Positions 1 to 12,276 of a stretch of 64,000 nt of DNA are shown one piece after another. Position numbers and translations under genes: made by a program. The stretch lies in NCBI GenBank assembly GCA_027922465.2, contig BQMF02000433.1, forward strand, positions 62,001-126,000, given 5' to 3'. The number at the start of each line of letters is the position of its first letter. Within the stretch, counting starts at the first letter, position 1. The notes under the pieces were generated by a model. The model was not told the DNA's origin. It was given only the letters and a program-made list of their open reading frames with translations, and did not search any database. Source of the stretch: Turritopsis dohrnii. Lineage: Eukaryota; Cnidaria; Hydrozoa; Anthoathecata; Oceaniidae.

Positions 1-1227
1 TATGTTAGCATCAGTGTGAATTATACCTAACAGGTAACACAGTTTTGTACTCATTTTCTTCTGCTTACGTTTAGATTTATTTGGTTAGGATTTTCCAAGT
101 TGGTTTTGAAATACCGCCACCGCCACACTGCACCGCAAATCTTGTGGAAATTTCCATTAGTTTCGCACATGAGAAATTTGAACGTTTCGTAATAATTTCG
201 CTATTAGGAAATATAGTTTTTTAATTTCCCGATAATTTCCCATCTCGGAAATTTTTATCTCGGATTTGCCAATAGTTTCCATTTATGAAAATCATGCTAT
301 CGACAATCATAATAATGGCAGCTCTAAAGCAAATACATGTTGTTTTTTATAAGCGTCTTAAAAATTCGTTATGGTTGGTTGTTCCCAAAAAATACAGATA
401 CTGTACATGTTAATTTTTGCTGCAATCTACAGCTATACATACAAATTCTGTTACTGAGTTTGTGCTTTTCATGATTATTTTGTGTTGCAGCTTGAGAGAA
501 AATCGTAACAAGTTATAATACTCATCAGAAGTTTATCAGTAATAATCAGTGATACTGAAAAATAGTCAGTTATCAGTAATATTGATGATTACTGATAATT
601 TATTTTTCACAATTTAGGAATATATTAGTTTCTGATCCATATAAAGTTATATAGTTCCAATAAAACATAGGTTTTAGACATGTATCATTGCTATGAGCTA
701 GACGTTTCTTGAAACGTCATGATCATGAAATGGCTGAAAATTTCCTTGATAGCATCTGCAAGGAAATTTTACAGAAAAAAATGCCTTTCCTGTTAATAAA
801 ACCACCCCCTGTAAAATAATTACTTCGATAATTGACAAGTTCTTGAAACATATTGTATGTGACAAGCCTGGATATCATCCGAAAACAGTTCTATAGATTA
901 GCTGAATAAATGAAGAATGAAAAGGTTTTTTATTGTTGTATGTTTGAGTTGGCTAGGGAAGGAGGATGTGATTTGAAGTTAAAAATGGCTTCCCAGATGT
1001 GAGTATTTTCATTTGTAGGTGTTGTGAGAAGTTCAAAAATGTGCAATGGCTGACTGTTTCCTAGAAAATGTAAGCTTTCATCTGCCTAATACTGCTCTGC
1101 TACAACTCACTCATGTCTGACTTATTTATAATGTTCTTATTGTTCTGGATGAGAATTCAAAGGCTCACTGCAGTCAGTTAAGTATATACAGTTCAGTGAT
1201 GTTGATGCGAGACTCCATTCTTTAATT
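1..1227. other. No gene recognised
   Basis: I see no coding exon here on either strand. A cluster of short direct and inverted ATCAGTRAT words lies at about 536-598 and may be a small decayed foldback. The rest is AT-rich and unassigned. Confidence 0.4.
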
Positions 1228-1290
1228 AACCGTTTTCTCTCTAATTAGCGCCCCTTTCTAATAAGCGCCCCTCCCTATTGATTAAACACT
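1228..1290. repeat. AAGCGCCCC-type dispersed repeat fragment
   Basis: Short stretch with repeated TCTAATAAGCGCCCC-like words. The same word family recurs at about 18.8-19.3, 61.3-61.65 and 63.87-64.0 kb, so this is a fragment of a dispersed non-coding repeat and not a gene. Confidence 0.5.
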
Positions 1291-1499
1291 TAATGTTTTT
1301 ATTTTCAAGAGTGGTGTTGCGGCATAAGCAGTGACTGACTTAGAGAAGTGAAATATTAATTAGGTGAAACGTGTGTCAACTACAGTGTCTCTCCTATAGA
1401 GAACGTAAGGAGTCGTGGTGTTGTGTTAGTGTAGGAATTATGGTGTGTTATAAGTGTATAGTAGAGTAGTGCATTGCACTGTTCGTCCGTCTTGGTGAG

Positions 1500-4400
1500 T
1501 GCTTATTTTCTTTAAAGTGTTCAGTGCGACGCACCAAAAACCAGCGATAAGCCTTCCTTTGCTGCTGGCGTTATGGCTTAATAAAGCTCCTTTGCACGTG
1601 AAGAGAAATACGTTCCTGGTGTTTCAAACCTTGCATGTTCTTAACTCAGCCGTTCATTGTCGCAGTCGCATTCAAAATGTCAGCAGACTTTCTTGCTTTA
1701 CACAATGCATTCCGAACGTGAACTTCACTTGGTTTTTCTTTACGATCTTAAACCAATCAAATATCAGTTTAACAATACACTCAAAACGCACAAAGAACTT
1801 AACTTATTGTTAACTTTTGTTTTACGCGCTCTAACATGGGTGCTATCAGAAGAAGGTTAAATTGGTTTCTCTTCAAAAGATCACACGGGAGGAGAAAAAA
1901 ATGCATGTGCTAAATGAATGAAGTGAGAAAAAAACATGTTCGATCAGATTAAAATCGATTAAAAGAAATCGATTAAAAGAAACTACGACAACTATTAAGA
2001 CAAAAGAAAAAAAATATTTTGTTTCATGCTACTCTTTTTTTTACCTATCGGTTTTTAAACATCTTGATTACTCGAAAAAAAATTTCATCCGTCTCAGACA
2101 GTCAGGCAACCGTTAGGATACAATACTGGCAAACCGAACACGCTACCATGTTATGCCACCACTGCTTGTTGTCAAAAATGTTTAATCAGTTAGATTCTTT
2201 GTATTTAGTTGATGTATTGTTTTCAAAGCCAAGTCAACAGTGGTCCTTGGAATGTAAAACTAACAACAATAATAAAAACAAAACGTTATTCCTATTGGTA
2301 CACCGGCCAAAAAAAGTCACGTTCGATTAGGGTTGCAGTGTATTTTGTTTCGAATTCACGCCGCACACAAAAAAAGAAATAATTTCGCTCATAACTCAAT
2401 CTACCATTTTGCGTGACTTACAGACAGAGAATCGGCTATTAATATATAGATATATAGACTAGCCGCCCATGTCCACCTTCTCTGTATCACTGTATCAATA
2501 AACGTCAAATTTCCTTATAAACGGCTCGTACAACCAGAAGCAGATTCGAAGTCACAACCTCTGGTAAAACCAATCTTTTATCAGTGTAACAATACACTCA
2601 AAACGTATAGAGAGAAAACTTCAACTTTTTATTAACTTTTGTTTAAAAAAAGTTACGCGCTCTAACATGGGTGCTATCAAACGTAAGGGAGAAAAGGATT
2701 CTCTTCTTAAAAAGATCACACGGGAGGAGAGAAGAAAAGGCACGTGCTAAATGAATCAAGTGAATAAAAAAAACGTTCGATTTGATATAAAATAAAATAG
2801 ATTAAAAGAAATCGATTAAAGACAACTATTATGACAAAAGCAAAAAAAAATATTTTGTTTTATGATATTTTTTTTTTACCTATAGGTTTTTAAACTTTTC
2901 ATTACTCAAAAAAAAAGGTCACCCGTCTCAGACAGTCAGGCAAGGATACGTTGGGATACACTGGCAAACCGAGATGCTACCACGTTCTGCCACGGCTGCT
3001 TTTTGTCCAAAATGTTTTATCAGTTAGTTTCTTTGTATTTAGTTGATGTATTGTTTTCAAAGCCAAGTCTACGTCGAATATAAAACTAACAAAATAATAA
3101 AAACGAAACGTTATTCCTATTAGTTCATCAGCCAAAAAAAGTCACGTTCGATTGGGGTTGCAATGTATTTGTTTCGAACTCACGCCGCACACAAAAAAAG
3201 AAATAATTTCGCTCACAACTCAATCTACCATTTTGCGTGACTTACAAACAAGCAAACGCACAAACAAACAAACAGAGAATCGGCTATTAATATATAGACT
3301 AGCCGCCAAGGCGGCGTCGCTCGCCGCCCATGTGCACCTGCTGTGTGTCACCCTGGAGACCCTAATAAACCTCATATTTCCTGAAAAATGGCTAGTACAA
3401 CTTGTGTTCAGCCAGAGGCAGCTTCGAAGTCAAATATCAAATAACAGTTTAAACAATGGTTCCAAAAAAACCCAAATTTCATGATGTGTTACTTATTTAT
3501 TATTTAAAACAATCGTTGATCAGTACAACAATACACTCAAAACCTAGGGAGAAAAAACTTCAACTTTTTATTAGGTTTTGTTTCGAAAAAGTTACGCACT
3601 CTAACATGGGTGCTATCAAACAGGGGGAAAATTGTTTCTCTTCTTATAAAGTTCACACGGGAGGAGAGAAAAAAGACAGGCGCTAAATGAATAAAGAGAA
3701 TAAAAAAACGTTCGATTAGAAGCGCTTAACAATTAAAATAAAAGCAAAAACAGAAATAATTTCGCTCACAACTCAATCTACCACTTTGCGTGACTTACAA
3801 ACAAACAGACAGACGGAGAATCGGCTATTAATATATAGACTAGCCGCCAAGGCGGCGTCGCTCGCCGCCCATGTCCACCTGCTCTGTATCACTGTATCAA
3901 TAAACGTCAAATTTCCTTATAAACGGCTCGTATAACTTGTGCTCAACCAGAAGCAGATTCGAAGTCACAACCTCTGGTAAAACCAATCTTTTATCAGTGT
4001 AACAATACACTCAAAACGTAGAGAGAGAGAAAACTTCAACTTTTTATTAGCTTTTGTTTTAAAAAAGTTACGCGCTCTAACATGGGTGCTATCAAACGTA
4101 AGGGGTAAATGGTTTCTCGTCTTAAAAAGATCACACGGGAGGAGACAAAAAAAGGCACGTGCTAAATGAATAAAGAGAATTAAAAAAACGTTCGATCAGA
4201 AGCGCTTAACAATTAAAAAAAGAAATTAAATTATTAAAAAAAAGCAAAAAAATATTTTGTTTTATGGTACTCTTTTTTACCTATTGGTTTTTAAACATTT
4301 TGATTGCTCGAAAAAAATGTTCACCCGTCTCAGACAGTCACGCAAGGATATGTTATGATACACTGGCAAACCGAACATGCTACCACGTTCTGCCACGGCT

Positions 4401-6663
4401 GCTTGTTGTCCAAAATGTTTTAATCAGTTAATTTCTTTGTATTTAGTTGTTGTATTGTTTTTAAAGCCAAGTCAACGTGGAATATAAAACTAACAAAATA
4501 ATAAAAACGAAACGTTATTCCTATTAGTTCATCAGCCAAAAAAAGTCACGTTCGATTGGGGTTGCAATGTATTTGTTTCGAACTCACGCCGCACACAAAA
4601 AAAGAAATAATTTCGCTCACAACTCAATCTACCATGACTTACAAACAAACAAACAAACAAACAAACAAACAGACGGAGAATCGGCTGCTAATATATAGAC
4701 TAGCAGCCAAGGGGGCGTCGATCGCCGCCCATGTTCAGCCTGGTTTGACACGAACAATAAAATTATGGAATTGGCAACCGAAAGTGTTCCCTTGTTGTAC
4801 AGCTCGAAAAACAGATCAAAAAAATGTATGGGATCGTTCCGCTACGATCATACGTTACGGAGATATCATCGTTCAAAATTTCAATGACGTCACAGACCCG
4901 TCTCCCAAAAAAATTAGACCCAAATTTTTCGTCACCCCATTGCCTGTATCGCGGACCCCAAAAAACGTCAGTTATCCTTATTGGTTATCGAGATAATTTT
5001 CCTTAAACGTCGCATTCGATTAGGGTCTCAATACAATGGTTTCACAGTGGCGTCGCCCACAAGAAGAGAAATATATTATGTGTCATCTTACATTGCTGAC
5101 TCTCTTTCGCAGTTCACATCTACCATTTTGCGTGACTTACAAAGAAATAAACAAACAAACGGACAGACAGACGGGGAATTGGCTATTAATATATAGACTA
5201 GCCGCCAAGGCGTTGTTGCTTGCCGCTCATGTTATGTCATCCCTAAGAAGAGAAATAAAATTTAGGAATTCGCAACGGAAAGTGTACTCATGTTGTAGAG
5301 CTCAGAAAATTGATAAAACAAATGTATGTAATGGTTTCGGTACGACCAACTGTTACAGAGATATTTTCAGTCTAATATTTTGATGACGTCACACACCTGT
5401 CCCCTAATATAATTAGGCCCAAATTTTTCCTCACCTCACCCCCTGTATCATGGACCCCAAAAAACGTCAGTTATCCCTATTGGTTTCCGAGATAATTTTC
5501 CCTAAACGTCGCATTCGACTAGGGTTTCAATACAATGGTTTCACACTGACGTCGCACAAAATAAAATAAAATAATTACTCTCACAACTACCACCTAGTGT
5601 GACAGACAAACAAACAAACAAACAGACAGACAGACAGACGGAGAATCGGCTATTAATATATAGACTAGCCGCCAAGGCGGCGTCGCTCACCGCCCATGTT
5701 CAGCCTGCGTTGTATCCCCACCAGCTCTAAATTATTGCCCTTAAAACCAGCGATAAGACTTCCTTTGCTCCTGGCTTTATCGCTAAATAAAGCTCGTTTG
5801 CACGTGAAGAGAAATATGTTCCTGGTGTTTCAAATCTTGCATGTTCTTAACTCAGCCGTTTATTGTCACGGTCGCATTCAAAATGTCAGCAGACTTTCTT
5901 GCTTTACACAATGCATTCCCAACGTGAACTTCACGTGGTTTTCCTTTACGATTTTAAACCAATCAAATATCAGTTTAACAATACACTCAAAACGCAGAGA
6001 GAAAAAACTTTTCAACTTATTATTAGCTTTTGTTTAACGCGCTCTAACATGGGTGCTGTCAGAAGTAGGTGAAAAAATGGTTTCTCTTAAAAATATCACA
6101 CGGGAGGAGAAAAAAAATGCACGTGCTAAATGAATGAAGTGAATAAAAACGTTCGATCAGATTAAAATAGATTAAAAGAAGTCGATTAAAAGAAATTAAG
6201 ACAACTATTAAGACAAAAGCAAAAAAATATTTTGTTTCATGATACTCTTTTTTTACCTACTGGTTTTTAAACATTTTCATTGCTCGAAAAAAAGTTCATC
6301 CGTCTCAGACAGTCAGCGAAGCGTTAAGATACACTGGCAAACCGCACATGCTGCCACGTTCTGCCACTGCTGCTTTTTGTCCAAAATGTTTAATCAGTTA
6401 CTTTCTTTGTATTTAGTTGATGTATTGTTTTCAAAGCCAAGTCAACGTGGAATATAAAACTAACAATAATAATAAAAACAAAACGTTATTCCTATTAGTT
6501 CATCAGCCAAAAAAGTCACTTTCGATTGGGGATGCAATGTATTTGCTTCGAACTCACGTCGCACACAAAAAAAGAATTAATTTCGCTTACAACTCAATCT
6601 ACCATTTTGCGTGACTTACAGACAGACAGACGGACAGACGGAGAATCGGCTATTAATATATAG
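1500..6663 (+). repeat. Seven-unit head-to-tail array of a non-autonomous mobile element
   Basis: Related units follow each other in the same orientation. Each ends with a CAAA/GACA microsatellite followed by GAGAATCGGCTATTAATATA and a short TAGACTAG-like tail. Unit ends lie near 2450, 3298, 3840, 4700, 5196, 5665 and 6663. Recurrent internal words include CTCTAACATGGGTGCT, CACACGGGAGGAG and TTTTGCGTGACTTACA. Most units are joined by a GC-rich self-complementary spacer (GCCGCCAAGGCGGCG, e.g. at 3302-3330, 3842-3870 and 5668-5696). The first and last units share a longer 5' part (about 1541-1800 and 5741-6000), while units 5 and 6 carry a different internal module. The microsatellite plus fixed AT-rich end resembles Helentron-associated elements of other invertebrates. 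That assignment is inference; the array itself is directly visible. Confidence 0.75.
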
Positions 6664-7248
6664 ATTATATTGTTTTAGTAAATTAAAAACCAGAAACATG
6701 CGATGAAATGAGAGGAGTTTTTCATAGTATGTACAAGGTTGTATTGAAAAAAACTTGTGTTTGAGTTTGCCAAGACAAAAGGAGAATTGTAGGTCCTTTA
6801 TGTATTATGTGTTTGTTATCCAGATATGAAACTAGTGTTGTGGTGCCATTGGTAATGTGTGTGGTGGCATTGAAAGATAAGCGGTGCTTTGTTTATTAAA
6901 ATGTTTGTTGTAGATATTTTGTATATATGTATTTTTTTGTATTCATGATGCATATGTAGCTGCCTTTGTCACCCTTTTTTATGGTGATGTTGGTGTTGTA
7001 TTTAAGTTGTTGTTGTTAAGTGTGTGTTGTTAAGTCGTTTAAGGTTTCATTAATCTTTTGGAAATAAGTGCGCAGTACATTTAATGTGGACTGGTTTTTG
7101 AAAGGTTTCATTTTTTCGGCGCTGTTGTTTTTCTCTTGGTTTTGAAAGTAGTGTTGTGTGTTAATGCTGCGTCTTTTCAAAGAATGTATGTTGTTTCGTA
7201 GATTATTGTTGTTGTATTGAGTAACGGTGGATATGAATCGTTATCCCG
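6664..7248. other. No gene recognised
   Basis: T- and GTT-rich sequence just outside the array. No exon, terminal repeat or RNA gene is visible. Confidence 0.4.
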
Positions 7249-8129
7249 TTAAGAGTTTCTTAAAAAAATCCTTAAAATGCTATGCATTTTTGTTGTAGCT
7301 ATCCACTTTGCCCCACTTTTGTTTTTCTTAACCCTTAAAATATCATAGAAGTTGATAAAGGCCTTTTTATACCGAGAATGTTTTTCATAACCCCAAACTT
7401 GTGAGAGAATTTTAAAGACATTGTAACATTGTAACACCGCTGCCATTCTAAGATTACAAAGTAAACACTACCAAATGTTGTAGCAGCCGATACGCGCACA
7501 TTAGCCAACTGCAAGGGTCGAAAATATTGGAATCCTTTCGTTGCAGTACATTTTCTTTTGACAAAGAGGAAAGAAACTTGTCGCAGTTTCCGTCTCAATC
7601 GACCACAGTTCCATCAGACAGTTCTGTCCATGCCACCGTCTTTTTGGGTGTATTTTCAGAAATTGCAGCACTACCAGGGTGATGTCTGTCTTGACATGAT
7701 TTCCTTCTTTCAGATGCAGTTCCATACTTAAACCTAGTAGGAGTTGAGCGATTGCAGGCTTGCAGTCTAGTGATGTTACTTGTACTAGAACACAGTAATC
7801 AGTGGAATTTCCTCCTAGGGGATTAACAACTGAAATTTTCTCTCTTCCCAGGGTAATGGATGGATAGCTTCGTACGAATTTATCAACATTGGTAACAAAG
7901 TCAACACATTAAATAATGGCACATATCTGCTGCGTTATTTTTTCAACTTCCTCTGAAGAGAGGCAATCTAATTTGGAAACAGATGTTTCCGTACACACAG
8001 ACCGTGAAGCATCGTATGCATTAATTGAAACTTTTGTTCTGATATGATCCAAGGGTGTGGTTTTATCACTTGCATCGTTACATTCCGCTAGATTGAACGA
8101 CGCTAAATTTGGAAGATCATTGGTGCTCT
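7249..8129 (-). pseudogene. Degenerate coding-like stretch downstream of the Tnp2 relic
   Basis: Several overlapping short minus-strand reading frames run through 7249-7725 without one staying open. Splicing or frameshifts would be needed to join them. The stretch lies directly downstream of the clear Tnp2 C-terminal block at 8130-8519, so it may be the eroded 3' part of the same element. I do not recognise a family from the residues, and it could equally be non-coding. Confidence 0.2.
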
Positions 8130-8825
8130 TTATTTGAGTGGTAGAAAATGCACCACAATTTCCATCAATGTGATTGTTAGAGCATGATTGTTGGAGTGGA
8201 AGTTGCCGAGAATTCTATTGTACCCCTCAAAGCTATAACACCAAAAGCTACACACGGGACCAAAATTCAATATGCACTCTTTCAAATGAAGGTGCATGTG
8301 CATAATCGGAGTGCAATGTTCTGCACCATGTAGTTCTTGAAATTTCTTGCAGAAAAACTTTAACATCATATGACCAGAATAAACTTCTTGCATTGATATG
8401 AATGTGTTGATAAAATATCTGCAGGCATGAACGAAGATTTGCCATAGGTTGTAATGATTCTGTGGAAGTATATCTTTTAAACAGAATAAAGAGTAATCCC
8501 AGTTAACACACGTCGTCAAGACAACGTTGTTTTATGCTTGTTCTAACGTCGTAACCAAAAACAACCATTAAGCGACGTCAAGAAAACGTCAGGGTTGGTC
8601 ACAACCAAAAACGACCATCAAACGACGTATAGAAAACGTCAGAGTTGGTCGCAAATAATTGCGACCTGAAAATACATTTTATTTGAAAAAACATTTCAAA
8701 ATCCTGCAATGGTTAAAAGCTTATATCGTGACTAGACTTGTATATACTGTAATTTTGTATTTATGCCATTAAAATCATTTAATTACTTACAGTCAATTCT
8801 GACGTTCTTTCGACGTCAAAAGAAC

Positions 8826-8858
8826 CATGGACGTATATGTATTTATACGTCCATGAAA
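8826..8858. repeat. Palindrome CCATGGACGTATA...TATACGTCCATG
   Basis: Short palindrome whose arms match the terminal sequence of the 650-bp MITE at 12559-13208. It is probably a minimal or solo derivative of that family. Confidence 0.4.
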
Positions 8859-9180
8859 AAACGTTGCATTTTATCTTCTTGCATTCTGTATGCAATTTAG
8901 TTCGTAAGGTAATCATCCTGAAAACCATGAATAATCCTTTACCTAATCATTTGTATCAAAGGATAGAAGAATTCCTGAATGAATTAATATATTCCAAGAT
9001 TAAGAAGGAAACGATGGTTTGTGAACTGTACACTGCAAGCATTAAAGCGATGTGTTAAAAGCAAGCAAAAGTTATATTGCATCTTTCATTTCGTCATTTC
9101 GTTCTTTTCCATCTTTAACCTAAAATTAAGACATTAAGTTGGTGATTCTGATAACAGTCAAATACATTGTCACATGTTAA

Positions 9181-9207
9181 GGCGCCGTAGTGTAGTGGTT
9201 ATCACTC
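9181..9207 (+). repeat. tRNA-like 5' head fragment (SINE head)
   Basis: The first 27 bases match the 5' end of the tRNA-like sequence at 53206 (minus) with one difference, including a box A-like TAGTGTAGTGG. Homology then stops, so there is no T-arm or box B. It is a truncated tRNA-derived fragment, not a functional tRNA gene. Confidence 0.5.
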
Positions 9208-9929
9208 GATTCCCGCTAGTGACTTTTCATTTGTTGTCATTACCTTTCGTCGTTAATTTGATCACAAGACAACGTCAATATAACGTTGTTTTCGGTCTTT
9301 TGACCGTTGGACAATGTCCGTACAACGTCATTTTTAGTTATTTTTAATCGTCGTTTTGACGTCAAAAATCCGATGTTGTTTTGCTATTTTCATTTCGACC
9401 ATTAAACGGCCGTCAAGCAACAATGGAATACGACGTCGAAACAACGTCGAAACAACGTCTTTGTGCTAACTGGAATGCAATGTCCGGTTTTTCAATTCAT
9501 CTGAGACCATTGTTTTGTAGACTGACATGGACTTTGACATTCTTCCTATTTCTGATGGCATCTTTCCTTTCTCCATTTCTTTGTTAATAGCGTTTAATTT
9601 TGACTCATCCAGATTTCCATGTTTCATCCAGACAACAAAAACGTGCTTTGCACTGCCTAACAGGAGATTGTGCATAGCATCAGTGACGTACATCGTTACT
9701 GGATCAAAGTAGTGCAACCTGCAGAGCTGACTGTAACCAATACCATTGTGGGACTCCAATTGCATTTGAGTCATTTTATTTGGGGTTTTTCTGATCATTT
9801 CAGCAATGGCTTTATGATCATCACCCTTACGTAATTTCCACTTGTTTGTATCAAATCCCGTAAAGTTGGGCTTTTCACCAAAACCTCGTGAAAACTGTTT
9901 CCAGCATTTGCTACAGCCTTCATAAGCAA

Positions 9930-10260
9930 AAAATATACATATATATATATATATGGATGAAATGGTTGGTGATTGCGTTAGTGTCGATGTAATATAGTTG
10001 AAACGTTGGAATCTGACACCACGACAACGTTTGTAACCTGCAAATATTTTCAGTAGTATTAAGTGCCTCTTCAGGCGTTACAAAGACATGTTATATTAAA
10101 GCGCAAAGAGTCAGTAAAACATGTGTTGTAATATATAAAATAAAAAAAAAAACACACACACATAATTTTCATGATATTTCGATTTGTTAAAAACCTTTGT
10201 CAAGTGACAATATATGTATATATATATATATATATAGTGATCAAAATGAGTACAGTTTAA
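9930..10260. repeat. TA-rich microsatellites
   Basis: Runs of (TA)n at about 9935-9955 and 10205-10238, with CA-rich sequence at about 10150. They lie in the gap between blocks of the eroded Tnp2 gene. Confidence 0.6.
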
Positions 10261-11288
10261 CAAAATGTTTTTCACAAATGGTGCCTACCTTTTTCGGCGT
10301 TATAAGACAGAAAGCCACAACATATTTGAATGGCTGGGAGATCAGCAGCAATACAAGTAAGCGCAAACTGGTATAACATATTAGATGTCAAAAGACACAC
10401 ATTCGTTAAAATTGGTGTTTCGTAATGAGGCTTTTGTTATGTTTTCATTTGCAAAAAGCCTAACAAGAGAATCCTTCAAGATTTCATAAGAAAACACTTT
10501 GTAAGGATAAACGGAGTTCTTTCTCCCATCGCGGCTGACTACCATCTTCAATCTTCATCAACGGCTCTTTACACGGAGATCTGCATCCTTCTTTAAGATG
10601 TTCTGGGTATTGAATAAAATCGCACAGTGCTGGTTGTTTCCTTCCTTCACTATCAATCACAAAAGCATCATTAAATGTATATAGCTTATGGCACTTCCGA
10701 CATGGGAAAAGTTTTTGAAATTTGTCTTTATCCATATGCAGCATCTTTTTTAATTGAAGAAGGGAACAAGGAAAATGATCAACGAAGAAATTCATCACGT
10801 CTTCACCAACCAGAAAAGATAAACAAGTCATGAAGTATTGAAAAATTCGTAGGATACTATTCAATGCATTGTCTGACATTTGGAATTTTGTCTTCTAAAT
10901 CAGCAATAAATGAGCAACAACGTTTGTGATGGAGCAGTTTCATTGAGCCATACTTCAAGAGTCACATTATCCTAACAAAAAAACATCTTTTATTATCTCC
11001 ATACATTAATTATTATAAATTTTTATAAACGGCCATCGACGATTCACTTACCGTAGAACCCCTTTCATTTTCTTTACCGCCAATGTCATTCTCTGGTAAA
11101 AAGGCCGTTTGGTCATCATTAGTCAAAGCTAAAAAAAATGAAATGAATGTTTAATTTCATGTGGAATTAAATTTTAAGATCGTTTTTACGATTTAGTTAG
11201 TTATTTTTACCGGTATATTCTTCTCTGTCGTCTTCCATTTCAACTTCATTTGTGGCTGTTGCGATAACTGCATCAGTACTGCTATCTC

Positions 11289-12276
11289 CTGAAAAAGTAA
11301 CCTGTTTTGATTTTCTATCGCTTATTGAACTAAAACTAGGAATCACAAATCACAAATTACAAATAATTTCATAATAATCAGAGATTTTAAGGTAAAATAC
11401 TCCTGTATTCATCAAAAAAGTTCCCTTCCATTGAAAAGTAAAATAGCTTTATGGAGGTTTTTAGAAGATTATAAATATGAAAAACAATTGTGTCAGACAA
11501 AACTTTTTCTTTCGGATTTGAATAACTCCCCTCATTTGTGTTCAATGATTATTGTTGACGTTCAGTGATTTTGTTTTTGCAATGTTCACATTTTTCTACC
11601 AATGTCGCAGATATCAGATGTAGAAATCTGTTGAATACGTTCAGCCGTAACAAGTTTGTCAGAAGAAACTTTGGTTATTGGATTTAGGAAACCAGAGGTA
11701 ATTGTTATGCGATTCAGATTTCGAAATGAGAAAATAAAAGTAATGAATGGAATTTTTTCGTGACACGGTTGTCATGAAGCGCTCTCCGTATATAACCATT
11801 TGCAATTTCGAATTTCAACAGTAAAGAAGCGGCAATCGATTTGTACGAAAGAAAACAAATTATAAATTAAAACATCATTCATAGTTGGTGCCGCGGAAGC
11901 AGATGGTGAGTTACATGATATTTTAAGTTAATGTAAATTTGCCGTGTTTATATATATAAAATTATTACTAAAGTCTTTCAAATTTGCAGCTTCTACTTTG
12001 TTGCTACATAAAAATTATTTTACTCCTTCAAGTTATATTTATCTATAGAACTTCAACATAAATTTCCTTTTTACACTATTTTTTTTATTACATAACTACA
12101 AATGCCATAGATGTGATACCTATAAATAATACATTATGTTTATCATTTACTGCGCTGCTTAAGATGTTGGTACTGATCATGAAAAGATTGGTTTCTTTAT
12201 AAAAAACGTCGAATTTTATAGTTTATGGTTTTATAGCTAAAATAAACCACTTTCAAGTGTTGCTTTAAGTAAATTA
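11289..12276. other. No gene recognised
   Basis: AT-rich sequence between the Tnp2 relic and the repeat at 12277. It may include the 5' end of the relic element, but I could not find its terminus. Confidence 0.35.

Larger units (their letters stand above)
8511..9476. mobile_element. ACGTC-rich foldback insertion inside the Tnp2 relic
   Basis: The ends are imperfect inverted repeats (CCAGTTAACACA at the left, TGTGCTAACTGG at the right) and both sides are dense in AACGTC/GACGTC words. It separates two adjacent blocks of the Tnp2 relic (protein ends KNRTLHSS and VNWDYSLF), so it arrived after that element. No clean target duplication is visible. A related GACGTCGAAACAACGTC string occurs at about 23685 inside the CACTA element. 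A tRNA-like head is nested at 9181-9207. Confidence 0.55.
8130..11288 (-). pseudogene. Eroded CACTA/Tnp2-type transposase gene
   Basis: Reading on the minus strand, blocks of a Tnp2-like transposase appear in the expected order. Two short N-terminal exons (11288-11211 and 11128-11052) have clean AG/GT borders. A block at about 10905-10484 contains SDNALNSILRIFQYF and a C-x-x-C pair (FPCRKCHKLY). A short exon near 10382-10290 reads AADLPAIQICCGFL. A block at 9920-9466 contains YFDPVTMYVTDAMHNLLLG, and a C-terminal block at 8519-8130 contains MHLHLKECILNFGP. These strings match what I know of animal Tnp2-type (EnSpm/CACTA) proteins. Frames shift between blocks, the central catalytic part is mostly missing, and an insertion separates 8519 from 9466. 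It is a dead element, unrelated in position to the more intact CACTA at 23-32 kb. Confidence 0.75.

Noticed and set aside
1499..1813. Open frame with a near-copy at 5696-6037
   Set aside because: Both lie in the same module of the tandem array; similarity is explained by the DNA repeat and no domain or splice support exists.
4556..5383. Overlapping open frames in repeat units 4-6
   Set aside because: They cross microsatellites and repeat junctions; chance frames in repeated DNA.
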